64,000 nt of DNA from Vishniacozyma victoriae (lineage: Eukaryota; Basidiomycota; Tremellomycetes; Tremellales; Bulleribasidiaceae): contig JADPYG010000088.1 in assembly GCA_017654735.1 (NCBI GenBank), forward strand, positions 620,001-684,000, in the 5' to 3' direction. Within the stretch, counting starts at the first letter, position 1. Every line of letters begins with the position of its first letter. This document shows positions 10,105-23,400 of this stretch, one piece after another. The notes under the pieces are model-generated. The model did no database searches, was not told the origin of the DNA, and saw only the letters and a list, made by a program, of their open reading frames with translations. Made by a program: the position numbers and the translations under genes.

Positions 10105-12296
10105 ATGCCTTCCACAACTCGTCAACCTTTACTTTCCTCTGCACAGGCTCCGGGCATGTCACGTCGCCTATCGGAAACTTCGTTCACATCACTAGACCCC
10201 AATAATCATCGAGCGGGCAGTAGTATGTCGCAACGCATGGGCCCTTCTGCCAGTGGAAACTCGTTTTCGTCCTCGGCGCGTCTTGGTCCTACCGCCAATC
10301 TACTATCCAACAAGAATGTAGTACCAAATTCGGATGGGAAGGAATTTGTACAGGTCGGACATGACGACGATGATGAGGATATGGATGATCAGCTGCACAC
10401 GTTCACTGCTGCGGAACGAAAGGACCTTTCAAGTCCATTCGACATCACATCATGGAGAGGTTGGGCAAACGCAATCACGCTTCTTGTCCTACTCGGCGCC
10501 ATTATTGGAATCTTTGGGCTATACCCTCTCATTTCATTCTACTACACGGACGGATCGGCATCGGGCAAAAACACGTCGGGATATAATTTGGGTGGTGTGA
10601 ATGCTACGGGGCAATTCCCCGTTATTCCCGGACTCCCCAGTCTCATCGATCCCGATACACCTCCAGACTTGTATACACGAACCGGATTCGATGGCAACGA
10701 GTGGACATTGGTGTTCTCGGACGAGTTCAATGTGGATGGAAGGACGTTTTATCCTGGAGGTGAGTTTTCCTTGATTGCTTGGCGACGGGGTGCTGACGAA
10801 TAGATGACCCGTGAGTCATGATCGTCTGAAAGGCCTCTTATACTAACGTTCAGCTTCTGGACCGCAATGGACCTCAACTACTGGCCTACCAAGTGAGCGT
10901 CCCGCGAACCACACGTGTGTTAAGACTGACAAATAGCGATTTCGAATGGCACGACCCTTCCGTACCAACCACCAAAGACGGTCATCTAGTCATCACCATG
11001 ACCCAAGAAGAAATTCACGACCTCAACTTGAAATCTGGTATGCTTCAGTCCTGGAATCAGCTCTGCTTCAACAAGAATGCGATCTTCGAGGTTTCAGCGA
11101 GTTTGCCCGGTACCAGTGGTATTGGTGGATTCTGGCCTGGTATTTGGACAATGGGTAATCTTGGACGAGCCGCCTATGGTGGAACCACAGAGGGTGAGTC
11201 ACTTGTCTGGCGTATGAGCTTGAGCTGACAAACAGGGACATGGCCGTACGACCTGCATCTCAAGCAAGGCAAGAAAGTCGCTGACATGCAGATACACTTA
11301 TACCTCGTGTGATGTCGGAACACTCGCCAACCAGACCTGGCCTAATGGAACATCCCCCGAGGCGGCTCTCAACACTGGAGCCGAGGGCGATGTCTTGTCA
11401 TACCTCCCTGGTCAACGACTTTCCGCTTGCACCTGTCCTGGTGAAGACCACCCCGGACCCGACGTTAGTGTCGGTCGAGCTGCACCCGAAATCGATTTGG
11501 TCGAAGCGCAGATTAAAATCACGCTGCAACATGGTGAAGTCTCGCAATCCTTCCAAGTCGCTCCATTCGACGATTACTACCAATCCGACAACACGACCGG
11601 TAAAGCTGCGCTTTACGATGAAGATATGACTCAATACAACTCCTATCTTGGTGGCCATTATCAACAAGCCGTCTCTGGCTTGACTTTACTCCCTGACAGG
11701 ATCTACTACGACCAGCAAGTCGGTGGACGAAGTAAAGAGTTTGCCACCTTTTCTTTCGAGTACAGTGCATTCCCAGAAGAGAGGGAGAAGGGATATATCC
11801 ATTGGGTCACCGATGGCAAACCCGCCTGGACCATGTACGCTGACGCTGTTGGACCCAACCCCCGAACTGAGATTGGAAGGCGAATCGTACCAGAGGAGCC
11901 CATGTACATGGTACGTCTTGTCCTCTTGCTACTGTAGTATCTGCTGACGCATAGATCCTCAATCTCCACGCTGTAAGCCAATCACCTGATTACTCGACGA
12001 CATACTAATCACTAGTCTAACAATTTCCAAATGGTCGACTGGGCCAACATGGAATTCCCCAACTACCTCCGAATCGATTTCGTCCGTGTATACCAGCGAA
12101 GCGATGGGTCCGGTACCCTCGGCTGCGATCCCCCAGATATGCCCACCAAAGATTACATTGAACGTCATATTGAAGTCTACAGCGATCCCAACATTACTAC
12201 CTGGGCACCTGGTAAGCTGTCATGCACGCCATCCGGACATAGCTGACGAGTCTAGCCAATGCTTGGCCAAAGAATCGATTGATTGATACTTGTTGA
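10105..12296 (+). CDS. Beta-1,6-glucan synthesis protein, Skn1/Kre6 family (GH16-like)
   Basis: Skn1/Kre6 proteins are type II Golgi/plasma-membrane glycoproteins needed for cell-wall beta-1,6-glucan. The ATG at 10105 gives MPSTTRQPLL. A cytosolic Ser-rich and acidic region of about 120 residues is followed by one membrane anchor (ITLLVLLGAIIGIFGLYPLI) and a luminal domain. Family blocks include FDGNEWTLVFSDEFNVDGR, GFWPGIWTMGNLGRAAYG and the GH16-type catalytic motif EIDLVEAQ near 11490, later NLHASNNFQMVDWANM and FPNYLRIDFVRVYQ. A final short exon ends in RLIDTC before the stop at 12296. Several introns with CTGAC branch sites interrupt the gene. Whether it corresponds to Skn1 or Kre6 cannot be settled here. 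Confidence 0.93.
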
Positions 12297-12620
12297 TCGA
12301 TATGGTGGACTGCTTGGACGGTGGGAGGAGACCCATGGAGTGGGATTTCCTGGGCGATATAGATTTCTGCTGCATACCTCATACCTCGACGTACATAGTA
12401 TCGAGTGTTTATTGTATCGAATAATCCATTTGCATTTGATACATTTGCCCAAGTGTGGTCAATAGTGGACAAGGAATCGGCTATTTCCGCCATCCATGAT
12501 ATGACGCGGTTGAGCTTGAGCTGCAACTAACTTTACTACGTGTCTACTATACATTCATCTTTACCTTACATCCTTCAGCTTATTTGTATTGCCACTCAAG
12601 GCGATCTCAGAGCCGATAAG
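12297..12620. other. Intergenic spacer between two plus-strand genes
   Basis: These 324 bases hold the 3' end signals of the glucan gene and the promoter of the next gene. No further feature is seen. Confidence 0.5.
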
Positions 12621-15600
12621 ATGGATTGGGCTATACCTGTTCAATTATGGATGGACGACAATGGCGGCAATAGGACACTCCCACCTGGAACTGGACCTAC
12701 TCGTGAGTCGCCTTTTACTACTCTTGTGACCCGCTGACTTCGAACAGAGAGATTTGAAGGTATGCCCACCCGCAATTCTCTGGAGCTGGAGCTAGTCATT
12801 GATCTACAGGACCATGGTTCTCTACTCAAATGACTCTATCACTCTCGATCGGAATAACCAGTTTCCTACTCTTTTGTTTCCTTCGGACGAAATGGGAGGT
12901 CGTCTATATGGGCAGGACCAAGCTCAAAGGTACGTCCCTCTTGAGTAATTTTCAAGGTGATGGACGTGATTGATAAATAGACTTCTCACCTACACCTGCT
13001 CATTCACCTGATGTCTACGCTGGAAATCGATTCTTTGGTTGGATCATGCCTACGTTGAGGACTAGCGAATTTACGGTTCTTCAGACTGTTGGGTTGGATG
13101 CTGCCGTTGTAAGCTGTTTCGGTCCACCTTCTGGGGCATAGCTGACAAGACAGTTGTTGAACTTCTTCAGGATGTCATTCATGTTGTTTGCGTTGTCCGC
13201 TATACTGGCGACGGTGGTCCTCATGCCGCTTAATTACCTCGTGAGTGCGCTTTGTGAATCTGACTGATGATAGCGCCATGGTAGTACAGATGCCCCTCAG
13301 GATATCCCCGGTAACTCGACTCATGGCGATCCAGACTCGGACGACTTTATGTTCCTACAGAGGAACCATACACGAGCAGGATCCCTTACCGATCTCCTAT
13401 CGGATCCGCAGACTTCATCGACCATCAACCTGATCTTCACCTACCTATTCACCGGCCTCACTTTATCATTCCTACACCGCAACTTCCATCGATTCGTCCA
13501 ATCACGCCAATCCTTCTCCCTTCACCTGATTCACTCGATCTCATCCCGAACGGTCCTCGTCACTGAGGTCCCAAAGCACTTGAGAGGCGACAAAGCATTA
13601 GCGGACTACTTTGAGAACTGTGGATGGAGCGTTGAAAGTGTCTCGGTGGTTAGGGAGGTGGACCCTCTGAAACGGGTCTTGGAAAAGAGGACAAATGCTC
13701 TTTTACAGCTCGAAGGAGCTTGGACCCAGTGGGTTGGAAACCCAGCAAAAGGCGTATCGGGCTATGACCCAAAGGTCTACAAGGACAAGAGCAAGCGATC
13801 AAGACCTCAAGGAGAAGATGAAGATGATGCCCTCATTCCTGGTATTAATGGTGACGCCGAGGAACAATTCGCTTCAGGAGATGTGGAAAATCAACAATGT
13901 CATTCACATGTACATACCACAAGACCTCGACCGAGTTTCCGACCCAAACCATTCGAAGCCAAAGTCGACTCTATCGAGCATTGGGAAAAGAAATACGAAT
14001 ATGCGGATGAAGAGACGAGGTCAATGAGACAGAAAGGGATTTATGAAGCTACTCATGCTGCATTTGTCACATTTGAAGATATCAAATCTGCGGTAAGTCA
14101 CTCCGCAAATTGAATGTCAAGTACTGATGTGGTAGCAAATGGCATGTCAGGTCGTCCACTACCCCCAACACTCACAGGTTATTACCCAACAAGCCCCCGA
14201 ACCAAGGGACGTAGTCTGGTCAAAAGTAGCTATCCCATTACGAGAAAAACATATTCGAAACTTTGTTGTTGCTGGCTTGTTCATCTTATTGGCGCTATTC
14301 TGGACTGGTAAGTCATTCCAGCAAGACGACAGCTGATGGTAGTACCTGTTGGAGCGGTCGCTTCTTTACTTTCGTATGACGAGATCAAGAATAAATTGCC
14401 TTGGTTACCCCGTTTGATTGATCGATCACCGAGGTTGGAAGCTCTGATCCAGACTACTCTCCCGACTTTGGCGGTGGTTACTTTCAATGGTCTTTCCCCT
14501 TTCCTACTTGAATGTACGTACACCAACTTAATCGGGACATAGCTGATGATCAGGGCTATCATATCAGCAAGCCTACACCTCGAGGTCAGCTACAGAGTAC
14601 TCTCTACTCAGAAAGTAAGTGAATTCTGACGTTTCTTTAACAGAGCTGATCGTAGGTACTACCTCTTACTCCTCCTCAACGTGTTCTTTGTGTTCCTGTT
14701 CGCGAGCTCTTACTGGGTCCTCGTCAGCGACGCCCCTATGAGAGTGAGCTGCCCCTCTCGTGTCAGTTCTTGTCACAGCTAATCGTAGATCCCCGAGAAG
14801 CTGGCAACTGCATTACAAGCCAGGAATGCCAGAGCCTTCTTTGTCTCATATGTGATGCTTCAAGGTATGTTCACTCGCACCTACACAAATTGACATTAGC
14901 TCTCGGTCTGATGTTCCTCCAACTTCTGAATCTGGGGCCTTTGTTCTCCCTCGGATGGGCCAGGATCTTTGCCAGGACTCCTAGAGGTATGTTTCCTGAC
15001 CCCGACGTAGCTGATATAAGATCACGCCGAGGCGAACGCGCCACCTATGCTGAACTATGGATGGGTATACCCCCAAGCGCTGTTGATTTTCACCATCACG
15101 CTTGTGTACAGTGTAGTCTCGCCTTTGATTCTGGTATTTGGTGCAATCTATTTTGGTGTTTCTTGTGAGTTCCGAGATTGTATCTATCGCTTGGCTAATC
15201 ATAGACTTGGTATTCAAGTACAAGCTCCTTTTCAGTATGTCGACCTCGCACCGACTGGTCAAATCAGAGCTGACAGGCAGTCTACTTCAAGCCATACGAA
15301 TCCAATGGTGAAGCATGGCGAATCACGTTCCATCGACTCCTATGGGCTTTGATCATTTTCCAACTCTTCATGACCGGTATATTCTCACTTCAGCAACAAC
15401 AAGAACGTCATCTATGGTTACCGCTCGCCATGCTTCCTTTGCTCACATACACTTTATGGTGGGCTTGGACAATGTTTCACAACTTTGGACCTCTTAGCAA
15501 TTATGTTGCTTTAAGCTCTGTGTGTGATGTCCAGAGGGGAGAAGAGGCGGATACGGTTGCTGGGCTGGCTGCTGAGGGTATTGCTAGCAAGAACCAAACG

Positions 15601-16390
15601 TATGTTCAGCTTGTTGAGCTTCATACTGATGAAAGTGGGCTCAACCATCGACGATATGCTGTCAATGACGAGACTTTATACGTTGCTCCCTCGGACAAGA
15701 GGACCGATTACTCCCAACCACCCATGAACAGTTTCTACCATGGTGTACTGAATACTGGTCGAAGGCGGTACGCCCACCCAGCTTTATCTGGTTCGCTACC
15801 TCAACCATGGCTCTCAGCTGTCGACCGCCCAAGAGCATTCGGAGATGGAGCCAAGGAACGTCGAGGTGTCGTTCTCAGCTTGAGGAGGAAGAAGGGTAAA
15901 ATGCTTCGAAGGAGTCAGGCGGAATTACTCGATCCAGTAGACGACGCCGAGGAAGGAGGTGAAATGCCAGAAGGTTGGTCAACTGGTGATATCCTACAAG
16001 ATGGGAGTGTGAAGCCTATCGATGCTATTGGTACTCCTGAAGATTCGGATTCTGCTCGACAGTCGAGATCGACATCCACTTTATCGGGTATGAACCCATG
16101 GGGTGAACCTAGTCCTGGACCTAGTAAGGTATTCGGACAGACTCCTACGCCTAGGAAGAAGGTACCAGGTAGTAATGAGTATAATGAGGTGGCTGATGAG
16201 GGGAACGTATGGGATGATAGTCCCAGTGAGGGTGAGGAAGCGCCAAGCGAGTCTCCTGTGAGTGGTGTCAGTCTTGACTTGGGTATATGCTAATGAATAG
16301 GTGACATATTTCCACCATCCCGAGAGGAGAAGGACGATATCAGGTAGTGGGGATGCACCAAAACTCCCCACAGCTGGATTACCAGAGTAG
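12621..16390 (+). CDS. Calcium-permeable osmosensitive channel, Csc1/Rsn1 (OSCA/TMEM63) family
   Basis: These plasma-membrane proteins form stretch- or hyperosmolarity-gated cation channels. The first exon starts MDWAIPVQLW at 12621. Landmarks in order are an N-terminal helix (TLSLSIGITSFLLFCFLRTK), the segment RFFGWIMPTLRTSEFTVLQ, a long cytosolic loop with SSRTVLVTEVPKHLRGD and THAAFVTFEDIKSAQMACQV, then the core helices starting RNFVVAGLFILLALFW and VVPVGAVASLLS. The cytosolic loop is expanded by acidic and basic stretches. The C-tail is long, Ser-rich and probably disordered. A last intron with branch GCTAATGA joins VTYFHHPERRRT and moves the stop to 16390. The gene has about ten short introns. 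The family is clear. Confidence 0.9.
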
Positions 16391-16573
16391 CATACATACA
16401 TGGCATATAGAGAGGGGAATGCATTAATTGTTGTTGAAAGTTGGCCAAGTGCCACATTCGCGTGATTTGCCACGTTTGACTATATTTCCGGGATTCCTGC
16501 TCCTTCCGAGTTATACTGAGTGATCATTAGCAGCAGCATATACACCACCTTATACCACTCAATCTCATACATC

Positions 16574-17227
16574 ATGTCGTCCACCTGGAGGGAATTCATG
16601 TCGTACGTCTAATCAGGTATCTCGAAAGATGAAGAAAAGCTGACCGTGTCTTTTCCTTCTCCGACTATACCGCTATTTACAATCATTAAAACTGTTCAAC
16701 CAATCTCCACGAATCAATCCCGCTTTACATCTATAACCTATGATTGGAACGAGCAGTTGGAACAAGTACACTCAGATCGCTTCGAGGGCTTTGAGGCAGG
16801 CTTTGGGAGAGACGGATCGAGTTGCTGCCGAGAGGCGAGCACAGATTGGTGTGTAAGTTGGATATTCATTTTCGGATATTTGGAAGGGAAGGGAAGGTAC
16901 TGCTGGGGATATCCTGAACGGTTCGCGGGGACAATCACGGACAGGATGAAGGAGCGATCGAAAGGACGAAGAAGCGACCTGGACGACCATGTGGACGTAG
17001 GAAAGAATGATACTTGCAAATTCGACGAGACTGGCACGAGAAGAAAGACGCTGATTTTACAGCAAGTTCCAGCGATGGCAAGACGGACAGGCCGGCGAGC
17101 AGGTATGTCTCCTCCCATTATTTTCCTATGAGAGACGAGAGGACATGAAGTAGGGAAGGAACTGATTATTCAGAACTTCGTGGTCCCACCCCCAGCAGAT
17201 AAGAAGCAGGGGCTACCACCCGTCTAG
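16574..17227 (+). CDS. ATP15: Mitochondrial ATP synthase F1 epsilon subunit
   Basis: This is the small central-stalk subunit of mitochondrial F1. Four exons at 16574-16602, 16754-16852, 17063-17102 and 17174-17227 join without a frame break into 73 residues, the normal size for the family. The N-terminus MSSTWREFMSSWNKYTQI has the conserved Trp-Arg and the aromatic patch at the spacing seen in animal and fungal epsilon subunits; ALRQALGETDRVAAERR is the helical middle, and VKFQRWQDGQAGEQ matches the conserved C-terminal Trp-x-x-Gly-Lys/Gln region. Introns 2 and 3 end in CTGATTTTACAG and CTGATTATTCAG. Intron 1 has a tandem acceptor (GAGCAG), so one Ser at residue 10 or 11 may be optional. A long unrelated frame overlaps it and hides the gene. 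Confidence 0.88.
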
Positions 17228-18709
17228 ATTGACTTTTGAGGGAACGAGGAAGGGGGAACCTAGAAGGATTCATGGAATGCATAGCATTGGATGATGGCTT
17301 TTGACAGGGGACTCGTTACGATCTAGCAACATTTGCTCGAATCTGGCGAGGAGTCAATACGATCTTGCGGTGTCAGCTTCAAAGATGGCGAGAGCATTCT
17401 GTTTTCTGGGACATGTGTCTGTTTTCCTTGCTTCTGGAGGATAAGCTGGCAGATGCTGAGAGCGGGCTTCTGGGGTGTTCGTGGTGCTCGGCCGATTTCG
17501 GTTGAAATAGCCCAAGCTGGTCCCTCGCCTGGAGGCTTTCTTGTTCCCAAAGACGGTGATAATTCCCGTGACTCTGCGCGTGAAAGGCTCAATAGCTCGA
17601 GTCTTACATTCGCGTCTCACGCATTGTCTCTGTAACATTGACTCGGGTCATCCGCTCGTCGCTGAGTTCACCATGTAAAATAGGTTCATGTCCCTTCTGG
17701 CTGGTATTTGCGTGATTTGGTTGATTCTCTATCCATGTTCTGTGTCTGTGACCGCTCAGCTACGCGCCGGAGCCGTTTGACCTACCATCTGGTTGCATCG
17801 TGCGGAATTGACCGCACGGACCACCTAGTGACTAAATGAGTGCAGTCATCTCATGAAACAATTTTGACGAAGCAACACAGCGACCGACATACACTTTTGC
17901 TTGGCACCCACGCGTACTCGCACACTGGTTCTGCTTCTGGCGCAGCACAGACCTTGCGCTACGCACAGACGCTCAACCCGCCTCGCTTGCCCCTTCATAC
18001 AGGGCCTCCGACCTACCCCAAGGCCGAGAGACCCGAAGGGGATGACGAATTGGTTGCGTTGTACCTGAGTGATTCGAAATTAACATCCGACAACTCATTT
18101 TCGAATCTAGTAAAACGTTTGACCTTTTCGCCTTTTGGGCCAATTTGGTAAGGATAGATTGGCCCAGGTCAAGCCACTTTGGGTTACGATCGGGGAATAT
18201 GGCCTGATGCGCTTCATCATGAGCCCTATGCATCTGAGCATCACTCTACTGTAGACAGTAGGAAACAGGCTCTAGAATGACACCAGCCATGCTTCTAGCT
18301 TCTAGATGGTAAATGATGTTGTGGCCCCAAAGATTTCCCCATTTGCAGTGCTTTAACGGCAGTGCCGTTCCTCTTGCGTTCCTCTGTATTGTTCTTTATT
18401 TCGAAGTTGGGGTAATTCAGGGACAGATGGCGCACGGTATTTTGGTGGAATTAACCGAGGGCGGAGCGGAGCATCAGAGGATTCTGACGACATGGACAAG
18501 TAATGAAGTTCGAAATCATTAGATAGGATTGCCCATTTTCATACTATATACTCGAATTTATCATACACTCACCCCGAACAACATAATACTTATATCCACA
18601 GAGGTCCCCTGGGGTAGTATTACATCTTACGAATCAACCTACACACTCTTCAATCTTCTACCTTCGACGCGCTGTACTATCACTGGCAATTAGCCTGTAC
18701 ATATACCTG
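17228..18709. other. Long intergenic region upstream of GDH2
   Basis: About 1.5 kb separates ATP15 from the probable leader of GDH2. Open frames at 17333-17635 and 17840-18151 lack ATG-plus-splice logic and show no domain. I see no RNA gene or repeat; it probably contains the GDH2 promoter. Confidence 0.5.
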
Positions 18710-19122
18710 GTGAGTACTTGTCTTCCTTCCTATCTAGTATCAGAAGCGGTAGGCGGTGTTCGGAACCTCGTTTGTCTATCTTGCGTTATCACCCTCCTTT
18801 CACTCGTTATCTCGCGTCATTCAACGCTACACCTTTTTTGGTTCATCTCCGCCTATCTTTGCATAGGCGGGAAACTATTTAGGCCCAGAGACATGTTTAT
18901 CCCATCCACCATCCTATCACCTCTGCTCGTTGCACCGCCGCAGCTCATCACATCCCACTCCCGTCACTTGCCCCTTGATCAGGTTTCAACCCCACACTCC
19001 AAGACTCCTTTCCTTATCACCAAACGCCTTTAAATTGAGTCAAACCCCTCTGCGGGTACGGTACTGCCGGTGTTGATCTGTTTGTTGCTTTGGAGATATA
19101 ATAGCTGATCTCTTTGTTCTAG
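18710..19122 (+). other. Probable 5'UTR intron of GDH2
   Basis: A strong donor (CTG then GTGAGT) at 18710 pairs with the acceptor context AGCTGATCTCTTTGTTCTAG ending at 19122, 47 bases before the GDH2 start codon. At 413 nt it is much longer than the coding introns, as is common for leader introns. There is no ATG-led coding sequence that it would interrupt. Confidence 0.5.
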
Positions 19123-19169
19123 TCTTGAACTCTTCCCATTCACCTTTAATCAATACGTCTTCATCTACA

Positions 19170-22100
19170 ATGTCGACACCAGAATCACATACCCCTGCCC
19201 TTGGCAACGTGAGTTTTCTACCTCGTCGTGACGCTTTGATTGAAGGCTGATAGGCAGATTGCGCCAGCAATCCACACTGCCGTGTCCAACATCATGAACG
19301 GCTCCATCACCCCTAAGCAATCTCTATCCAGGAATGGATCAGAACACAGAATCCGAAAGGACACAATGTATGTCCCTCTGCACTTCCAGCAAAATCTCAG
19401 CTGATCCAGATAGTGGCTACAAATCATCACCCTTCCCCCTCAAGGCCGACCAGCAGGCCGAGGTCACCAAGATCCTCTCCGAGACTGGATTCATGCCCGC
19501 AGATCTCGTCACTGGAGAAGTAGACTGGTTCTATGGACACCTCGGTCTATCCAACGAGTTCTTGTGAGCTAGCCGCATCTCTCTTAAGCTTTAAAGCTGA
19601 CAGTCCAGCCTCTACGAAGGTCCCGAGACTGTTGCCGACCACATTCTCGCTTTGTACTCTGCCAAACTCCTCGCCTACACCAAGCACGACCCAGAGAAGC
19701 TCGTCATTGATCTCGAGAAGATCACTCCAGAAGGACAGACTGGAAAGGAAGGAGCCATCTTTATCCACACCAGTAAAGCCGGAGAGAGTGTTACAGTCGG
19801 ACCAGGAGCTACCGTCGAAAAGAGGTCAGTGGTGCAGATCAACTGAATTTGCTTCTAGCTGACTCTCAGGATCGACCAGCTCTACCTCGACAACAGTACC
19901 GTTGAGAAGGCTTTCCGACTGGAAACCTACCGATCTACCGGTGCCATCTCATCCACCGTCTCTCAGCAGCTCCGATGTTACTTTGTCGCTCGATGTGTCT
20001 TCCCCCCAGCCGGACCCACTAAGAACGCCGAGGGATTGACAGATATCCGAAGTGTCTCTGATGCTGCTTTCCTCGACAAGGCTTCGGACCACACTATCGA
20101 CATCTACCAGGAAGTCATGAATGAGGTCGAGAGGAGAAGTGGACCTGTTATCGAGATGTTCGAGGTTGAAGAGAGCAGGGAGAGGAGGATCGTTATTGGT
20201 TTCAAGTAAGTTTTCAGCTGAGACTCGACATCGGCCTCTGCTGATCAAATAGGATGGGAGGAACTCACAAGTTCTTCTCTGCCATGTCAGATTTGTACCA
20301 TTTCTACGGTCTTTAGTGAGTGTCCTCATTGTGTCACAAAAGGTGTGCTGACAGCTAGCTCCGCCAGGAAGTACGTCGAGCAGTTCTCGAACGGCGTTAC
20401 CATATTCTGTACGTTTCTATCCTCAATCATAAACGCTTATCTGACTTTTAGCTCTCTACCTCAACCCTGTGCCCAACACCCGAGCACCACCTATCGAGCA
20501 CTCGATCCACCAGGTCGTCAGAGAAGCATCTTTGCTTTACTGTCTCCCCGATAACCCTTTCGTACGTACTTCATTGACCACAAAATATCTCTGCTGACCC
20601 TCAGTTCACCGTCGTTCAAGGCGAAGACACTGCCCACGCCGTCCAGGAGGCCACATACGCCTACGTCGGATGGATCTTTGCCCAGCACTTCTGTAATCGA
20701 TTGGGTTCCGCCTACTTGGCTCTCAAGAATGGTTCGTGGTCTCATCCCGTTTGTCCCACCTGGCGCTGATATCAGTCCTCGACGAGACCAAGCCCGGTCA
20801 CGAGCAGGTCTTGAACAAGATCAAGACTCGATTCAGGGAGGAGACTTTCACTCGAGAGAGTATCCGGGAAGTCATCCAGGCTCACCCCGAGCTCGTGCGA
20901 ATGCTCTACATCAACTTCGCCATGACTCACTGTAAGCTCACAGTTTCTGTACCTCATAGACTCAAGCTAATCATTCAGATCCCGCTGCCGACGAAGCATC
21001 CCAGCTCACTCCCACTCTTTCGTTCCAGCGATTGAAGACGGAACAGCCTTTGTCTGATGAGGATCTCTACCATAAGATCAGGAAGGAATCTGCCAACCAG
21101 CACGCTTTCCAAATCCTCGAAGCTCTGCTCGTCTTCAACAAGCATGTCTTGAAGTGCAACTTCTACCAGCCTACCAGTAAGTCACAGCAGATCTCCAGTC
21201 GGAGCTCAACTGACTTCTTACAGAGGTCGCCCTTTCTTTCCGATTGGACCCATCTTTCTTGCCAGAGGTCGAGTACCCCAAGAAGCCTTTCGGCATGTTC
21301 TTCGTTGTCGGAGCAGACTTCCGAGGTTTCCACGTCCGATTCAGGGATGTCGCTCGAGGTGGTATCCGAATTATCCGATCTCGAGGAAAGGAGTAAGCTG
21401 CTCGAGTCATGTGTTGGCACAAGCTGATCCCTAGGAACTACAACTCCAACGTCCGAACCTTGTTCGACGAGAACTACGCTCTTGCCGCTACTCAGAATCT
21501 GAGTATGTAGCTCTTTCACGTATAAGGACTCACGGCTGACCCTCACAGAGAACAAGGATATCCCAGAAGGAGGTGCTAAGGGAACAATCTTGCCCCAAGT
21601 TGGCGCCAACTTCAAGCAGTCTTTCGAGCGATATGTCGACGTAAGTCGAACCCCTACTTTTGGCTCAAGTGTATACTGACATCGCCAGTCTATCATCGAT
21701 CTACTCATCCCTGGTCAATCGCCAGGTATCAAGGGTCCCATTGTGGATGTCTCTGGTCGAAAAGACCCCGAAATCCTCTTCTTTGGTCCCGATGAGAACT
21801 CTGCCGACCTCATGGATTGGGCCGCAGAGCATGCTCGAGCCCGAAACGCTCCTTGGTGGAAGTCTTTCACTACCGGAAAGAGCGCTGCCAAGCTCGGTGG
21901 TATCCCTCACGACACCTGTGAGTTGCACTCTAAATGAGTCCGACAAAGCTGATGACGCTAGACGGTATGACCTCATTGTCGGTCAGGCAATACATTCTTG
22001 GTGTCATGAAGGCCCATGGTCTCAGCGAAAGGGACGTCACCAAGTTCCAGACTGGTGGTCCCGATGGTGATCTTGGATCTAGTGAGTTTCATTGGTGCTA

Positions 22101-23307
22101 AGTCTATCACGTGAAGCTAACCATATAGACGAGATCCTTCTCAGCAAAGACAAGACTGTCGCCATCATTGACGGTTCTGGTGTCTTGTACGACCCAGCAG
22201 GATTGGACCGAGCCGAGCTTGTTCGATTGGCCAAGGCCCGAAGCCCCATCAACTTCTTTGCCAAGGAGAAGCTTGGTCCCGAAGGGTACCAGATCCTTGT
22301 CGACCAGAAGGATATTCAGCTTCCTTGTAAGCTACATTTTCCACTTTGGTAGAAGTAGCTGACCTTTAGCCGGCGAGATCATTCCCGATGGAACTGATTT
22401 CCGAAACAACTTCCATTTCCGGGTCAAGGCTGATCTCTTTGTGCCCTGTGGTGGTCGACCCGAGGCAGTTAACATCTCGAACGTCTCGAACCTTATCGAT
22501 GCCGAGGGCAAGCCTAACTTCAAGTACGTCGTTGAAGGCGCCAACTTGTTCTTCACCCAGCAAGCGAGGTTGTTCCTTGAGAAGAAGGGCGTTGTCCTCT
22601 TCAAGGACTCGAGTACCAACAAGGTAAGTTACCACTCATTGTGCTGCGGAACGAGATCTGATATCGTAGGGAGGTGTCACTTCCAGTTCATTGGAGGTTC
22701 TCGCTGGTCTCAGCTTGACCGACGAGGAGTACAAGGAGGAGATGATGTTCAAGGATGGCAAGCCTTCTGCTTTCTGTACGTCCACGTCTATCCCGATCCC
22801 CCGTGTTTCAGGACTGACTCTCTAGACCACAGCTACGTCAAGGACATTCAGCAGAAGATCTGCGAGAACGCCGCTGCTGAGTACTCTTGGTAAGTTGACC
22901 TGTACTGAAGATATGGGCGACTGCTGAACTGTAGTATCACCAAGGAGTACCACCGAAACAAGTCTGCCAAGCCCCGAACGATCATCTCGGACGAGCTTTC
23001 TTCCACCCTCAACCAGCTGCAACATGATCTCGAGGTCTCTGATCTTTACGAGAACATGTCGTCGCGAAAGAATGTCCTTTCCCGAGCGTTCCCACGGACC
23101 TTGATCGACAAGGTCGGTCTTGATGTCTTGATGCAGCGATTACCAGAACAGGTGAGTACTTTGTAGCTAATGATGGAGCAATGACTGATTGTGTAGTACC
23201 AACGAGCTGTTTGGTCTGCTTGGGTCTCGTCAAATTATATTTACGAGAGCTCAATGGCTGCTGGAAATGTCGACTTCTTCCACTTCTTCTCCAAGCTCTC
23301 TCAGTAG
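19170..23307 (+). CDS. GDH2: NAD-specific glutamate dehydrogenase
   Basis: The enzyme oxidises glutamate to 2-oxoglutarate and ammonia, feeding glutamate carbon into the TCA cycle. The ATG at 19170 starts MSTPESHTPALGN. About twenty introns of 40-50 nt, nearly all with GCTGAC or CTGAT branch sites, are removed to give a protein of roughly 1,050 residues, the size of yeast Gdh2. Clear family blocks are FRGFHVRFRDVARGGIRI, the lysine region PEGGAKGTILP, the NAD-fold segment TGGPDGDLGSNEI, AIIDGSGVLYDPAGLDR, FVPCGGRPEAVNISNV and YVVEGANLFFTQQARLFLE. The C-terminus is DFFHFFSKLSQ. Codons lean strongly to C-ending forms, which suggests high expression. It ends tail-to-tail with the adenylate kinase, with a 93-base gap. 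Confidence 0.96.
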
Positions 23308-23400
23308 TTTGGACCATGGTTCCGGTTTCGAAAGGCGATGGAAAGGAAGGTCTCTTAATTCAAAACATTGTTTATATATGCATCACATTGGTTTCTACAT

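Noticed and set aside
16646..17131. 161-codon plus-strand frame
   Set aside because: It runs through introns of ATP15 in another frame; the four ATP15 exons explain the region far better.
17333..17638. Opposed frames of 94-100 codons in the GDH2 upstream region
   Set aside because: The plus-strand frame lacks an ATG at its start, and neither shows recognisable motifs or splice partners.
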